Position numbers and translations under genes: made by a program. A stretch of DNA of 64,000 nucleotides. Source: Mycobacterium sp. SMC-8. Lineage in GTDB: Bacteria > Actinomycetota > Actinomycetes > Mycobacteriales > Mycobacteriaceae. This document shows positions 62,178 through 64,000 of this stretch, one piece after another. The stretch spans positions 2,666,001-2,730,000 of the forward strand of contig NZ_CP079865.1 of NCBI RefSeq assembly GCF_025263565.1. The letters are read 5' to 3'. The number at the start of each line of letters is the position of its first letter. The stretch's first letter is position 1. The notes under the pieces are model-generated. The model did not search any database, had not been told where the DNA came from, and saw only the letters and a list, made by a program, of their open reading frames with translations.

Positions 62178-63361
62178 CACTCGCCGCCCCGGTGCCCCGG
62201 CTGGTTGACCAGTTCGAGCGCGGCTTGGACGCGCCCATCTGCCTGACGTGGGAGCTCACCTACGCGTGCAACCTGTCGTGTGTGCACTGCCTGTCCTCGT
62301 CGGGCAAACGCGATCCGCGAGAGCTGTCCACCCAGCAGTGCAAGGACATCATCGACGAGCTCGAGCGCATGCAGGTGTTCTACGTCAACATCGGCGGCGG
62401 TGAACCCACTGTGCGCAGCGACTTCTGGGAGCTCGTCGACTACGCGACCGAACACCATGTGGGCGTGAAGTTCTCCACCAACGGCGTCCGGATCACCCCG
62501 GAGGTAGCCGCGAAACTGGCCGCCAGCGACTACGTCGATGTTCAGATCTCACTCGACGGCGCGACCGCCGAGGTCAACGACGCGGTGCGCGGTCCCGGCT
62601 CGTTCGCGATGGCCGTACGCGCGCTGGAGAACCTCAAAGAGGCCGGCTTCAAAGACGCCAAGATCTCCGTTGTGGTGACCCGCCACAACATCGACCAGCT
62701 CGACGACTTCAAGGCTCTCGCCGACACCTACGGCGCCACCCTGCGCATCACGCGGCTGCGCCCGTCGGGCCGCGGCGCCGACGTCTGGGACGAACTGCAC
62801 CCGACCGCGGCTCAGCAGGTCCAGCTCTACGACTGGCTGGTCGCCCACGGCGAGCGGGTGCTCACCGGCGACTCTTTCTTCCACCTGTCCGGCCTCGGCG
62901 AGCCCGGCGCGCTGGCCGGCCTGAACCTGTGCGGTGCCGGCCGCGTCGTGTGCCTCATCGATCCGGTCGGTGACGTCTACGCCTGCCCGTTCGCCATCCA
63001 CGACAAGTTCCTCGCCGGAAACATTCTGACCAGCAACGGTTTCCAAGATGTGTGGCAGAACTCCGAGCTGTTCCGGGAGCTGCGTGAGCCGCAGTCGGCC
63101 GGCGCCTGCAGCGGATGCGGGCACTACGACGCGTGCCGCGGTGGCTGCATGGCCGCGAAGTTCTTCACCGGCCTGCCGATGGACGGGCCGGACCCGGAGT
63201 GCGTGCAGGGCTACGGCGAGCCCGCCCTGGCGCTCGAACGCGACAAGCCCAAGTCCAGCGTGGACCATTCCCGCTCGGGCGGCCGCACGCCGAAGGGCCC
63301 CATCCCGCTCACCCTGCTGAGCGCTCCTCCCAAGAAATTCTGCAACGAAAGCCCGGTATAG
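62174..63361 (+). CDS. mftC: Mycofactocin maturase MftC (radical SAM)
   Basis: 395 residues. The radical-SAM cluster is CNLSCVHC (Cys32, 36, 39), and the SPASM region at the C-terminal half has multiple cysteines (LNLCGAGRVVCLID, DVYACPF, SGCGHYDACRGGCM, PECVQG) for auxiliary Fe-S clusters. It decarboxylates the terminal Tyr of MftA and crosslinks it to Val. Length is as in known MftC. Overlap with mftB shows translational coupling. Confidence 0.98.
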   Translation: MTLAAPVPRLVDQFERGLDAPICLTWELTYACNLSCVHCLSSSGKRDPRELSTQQCKDIIDELERMQVFYVNIGGGEPTVRSDFWELVDYATEHHVGVKFSTNGVRITPEVAAKLAASDYVDVQISLDGATAEVNDAVRGPGSFAMAVRALENLKEAGFKDAKISVVVTRHNIDQLDDFKALADTYGATLRITRLRPSGRGADVWDELHPTAAQQVQLYDWLVAHGERVLTGDSFFHLSGLGEPGALAGLNLCGAGRVVCLIDPVGDVYACPFAIHDKFLAGNILTSNGFQDVWQNSELFRELREPQSAGACSGCGHYDACRGGCMAAKFFTGLPMDGPDPECVQGYGEPALALERDKPKSSVDHSRSGGRTPKGPIPLTLLSAPPKKFCNESPV

Positions 63362-63367
63362 ACCCCC

Positions 63368-64000
63368 ATGGCACGTGACACCTGGTTCGAAACCGTCGCC
63401 ATCGCCCAGCAGCGCGCGAAGAAGCGGCTGCCGAAGTCCGCGTACTCGTCGCTGATCTCGGCCAGCGAGAAGGGCGTGACGGTCTCCGACAACGTCGAAT
63501 CCTTCTCCGAGCTCGGCTTCGCGCCGCACGTCATCGGCGCGACCGAGAAGCGTGAGATGGCGACAACGGTGATGGGACAGGATATCTCGCTGCCGGTCAT
63601 CATCTCGCCGACCGGCGTCCAGGCCATCGACCCAGACGGCGAGGTGGCGGTGGCGCGCGCGGCCGCGGCGCGGGGCACCGCGATGGGCCTGTCCTCGTTC
63701 GCGAGCAAGCCCATGGAGGAGGTCACCGCGGTCAACGACAAGATCTTCTTCCAGATCTACTGGCTGGGCAGCCGCGACGACATCCTGGCGCGCATGGAGC
63801 GGGCCAGGGCGGCGGGCGCCAAAGGCCTGATCCTGACCACCGACTGGAGTTTCGCGCACGGCCGGGACTGGGGCAGCCCGACGATCCCGGAGCGGATGGA
63901 TCTCAAGACCATGATCCGGATGTCGCCCGAGGTCATCACCAAGCCGCGCTGGTTCCTCAGCTTCGCCAAGCATCTGCGGCCGCCGGACCTGCGGGTGCCC
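63368..64000 (+). CDS. mftD: Mycofactocin biosynthesis dehydrogenase MftD, N-terminal part
   Basis: Begins ATG 63368 (MARDTWFETVAIAQQRAKKRLP) and remains open to the window end, giving 211 residues. The alpha-hydroxy acid oxidase fold is seen in YSSLISASEKGVTVSDN, LPVIISPTGVQAID and the FMN region GLSSFASKPMEEV. MftD deaminates the intermediate to give premycofactocin (the gene is often labelled lldD1). Seven bases separate it from mftC. The 3' end is outside the window. Confidence 0.96.
   Translation, partial: MARDTWFETVAIAQQRAKKRLPKSAYSSLISASEKGVTVSDNVESFSELGFAPHVIGATEKREMATTVMGQDISLPVIISPTGVQAIDPDGEVAVARAAAARGTAMGLSSFASKPMEEVTAVNDKIFFQIYWLGSRDDILARMERARAAGAKGLILTTDWSFAHGRDWGSPTIPERMDLKTMIRMSPEVITKPRWFLSFAKHLRPPDLRVP

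Overview
This is a GC-rich chromosomal window from a mycobacterium, most likely a rapidly growing, environmental type (Mycolicibacterium group). Gene content and order follow the Mycobacterium tuberculosis Rv0639-Rv0694 interval closely: nusG-rplK-rplA, mycolic acid methyltransferases, lipG, an ABC1/UbiB kinase, GH38 mannosidase, ROK kinase, rplJ-rplL, mkl, rpoB-rpoC, endonuclease IV, fadE8/echA4/echA5, rpsL-rpsG-fusA-tuf, and the mycofactocin cluster. There are only two mycolic acid methyltransferases, and the mmpS5/mmpL5, vapBC and carotenoid-oxygenase genes known from M. tuberculosis at this locus are missing. Both point away from the tuberculosis complex. No read or database comparison was possible; family names come from recognised motifs and remembered gene order.

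Layout. 1-1.6 kb: end of nusG, then rplK and rplA with a strong terminator. 1.9-13.4 kb: cell-envelope and lipid genes (PE-PPE-domain esterase, two mycolate methyltransferases, LipG), an ABC1 kinase, an MpaB-type oxygenase divergent from a TetR regulator, and a DinB pair divergent from a WYL/YafY regulator across a perfect palindrome. 13.5-19.2 kb: tightly coupled GH38 mannosidase, an Rv0649-type gene and a ROK kinase; the mannosidase carries a frameshift at a C tract near its 3' end. 19.2-21.8 kb: the L10 leader, rplJ-rplL, and the Mce ATPase mkl. 22-25.4 kb: two tandem exported hydrolases with acidic repeat linkers. 25.4-33.3 kb: rpoB-rpoC. 33.3-44.5 kb: antiporter, endonuclease IV, PAP2 protein, purU, then fatty-acid genes (fadE8, echA4, echA5, a PaaX-type regulator), two DUF3060 and two DUF3558 exported proteins, and a TetR regulator. 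44.5-49.1 kb: the str operon. 49.2-55.7 kb: cutinase, SHOCT protein, a mycofactocin-type SDR behind a KstR-like box, rocD-ddaH divergent from an Lrp regulator, and a ferredoxin reductase. 55.7-59.3 kb: a complete IS1182-type element and a DUF222/HNH gene with an SOS box. 59.3-64 kb: a VOC protein with an ECF sigma factor, then mftR and mftABCD, cut off by the window end.

How the genes relate. Transcription and translation genes (nusG, L11-L1, L10-L7/L12, RNA polymerase, S12-S7-EF-G-EF-Tu) alternate with lipid, envelope and redox-cofactor genes. The mycofactocin genes, the mycofactocin-coupled SDR and the ferredoxin reductase probably belong to one redox theme, with the KstR-like box linking the SDR to sterol catabolism. 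The least expected regulatory feature is a pair of related promoters in front of fadE8 and the echA4-type gene: both carry matching, co-varying inverted repeats. The echA4 copy also begins a 16-codon leader ORF, resembling a shortened FadE8 N-terminus, that overlaps the echA4 start codon. Several genes have a -10-like hexamer 6-7 bases before the start codon, as expected for leaderless mRNAs.
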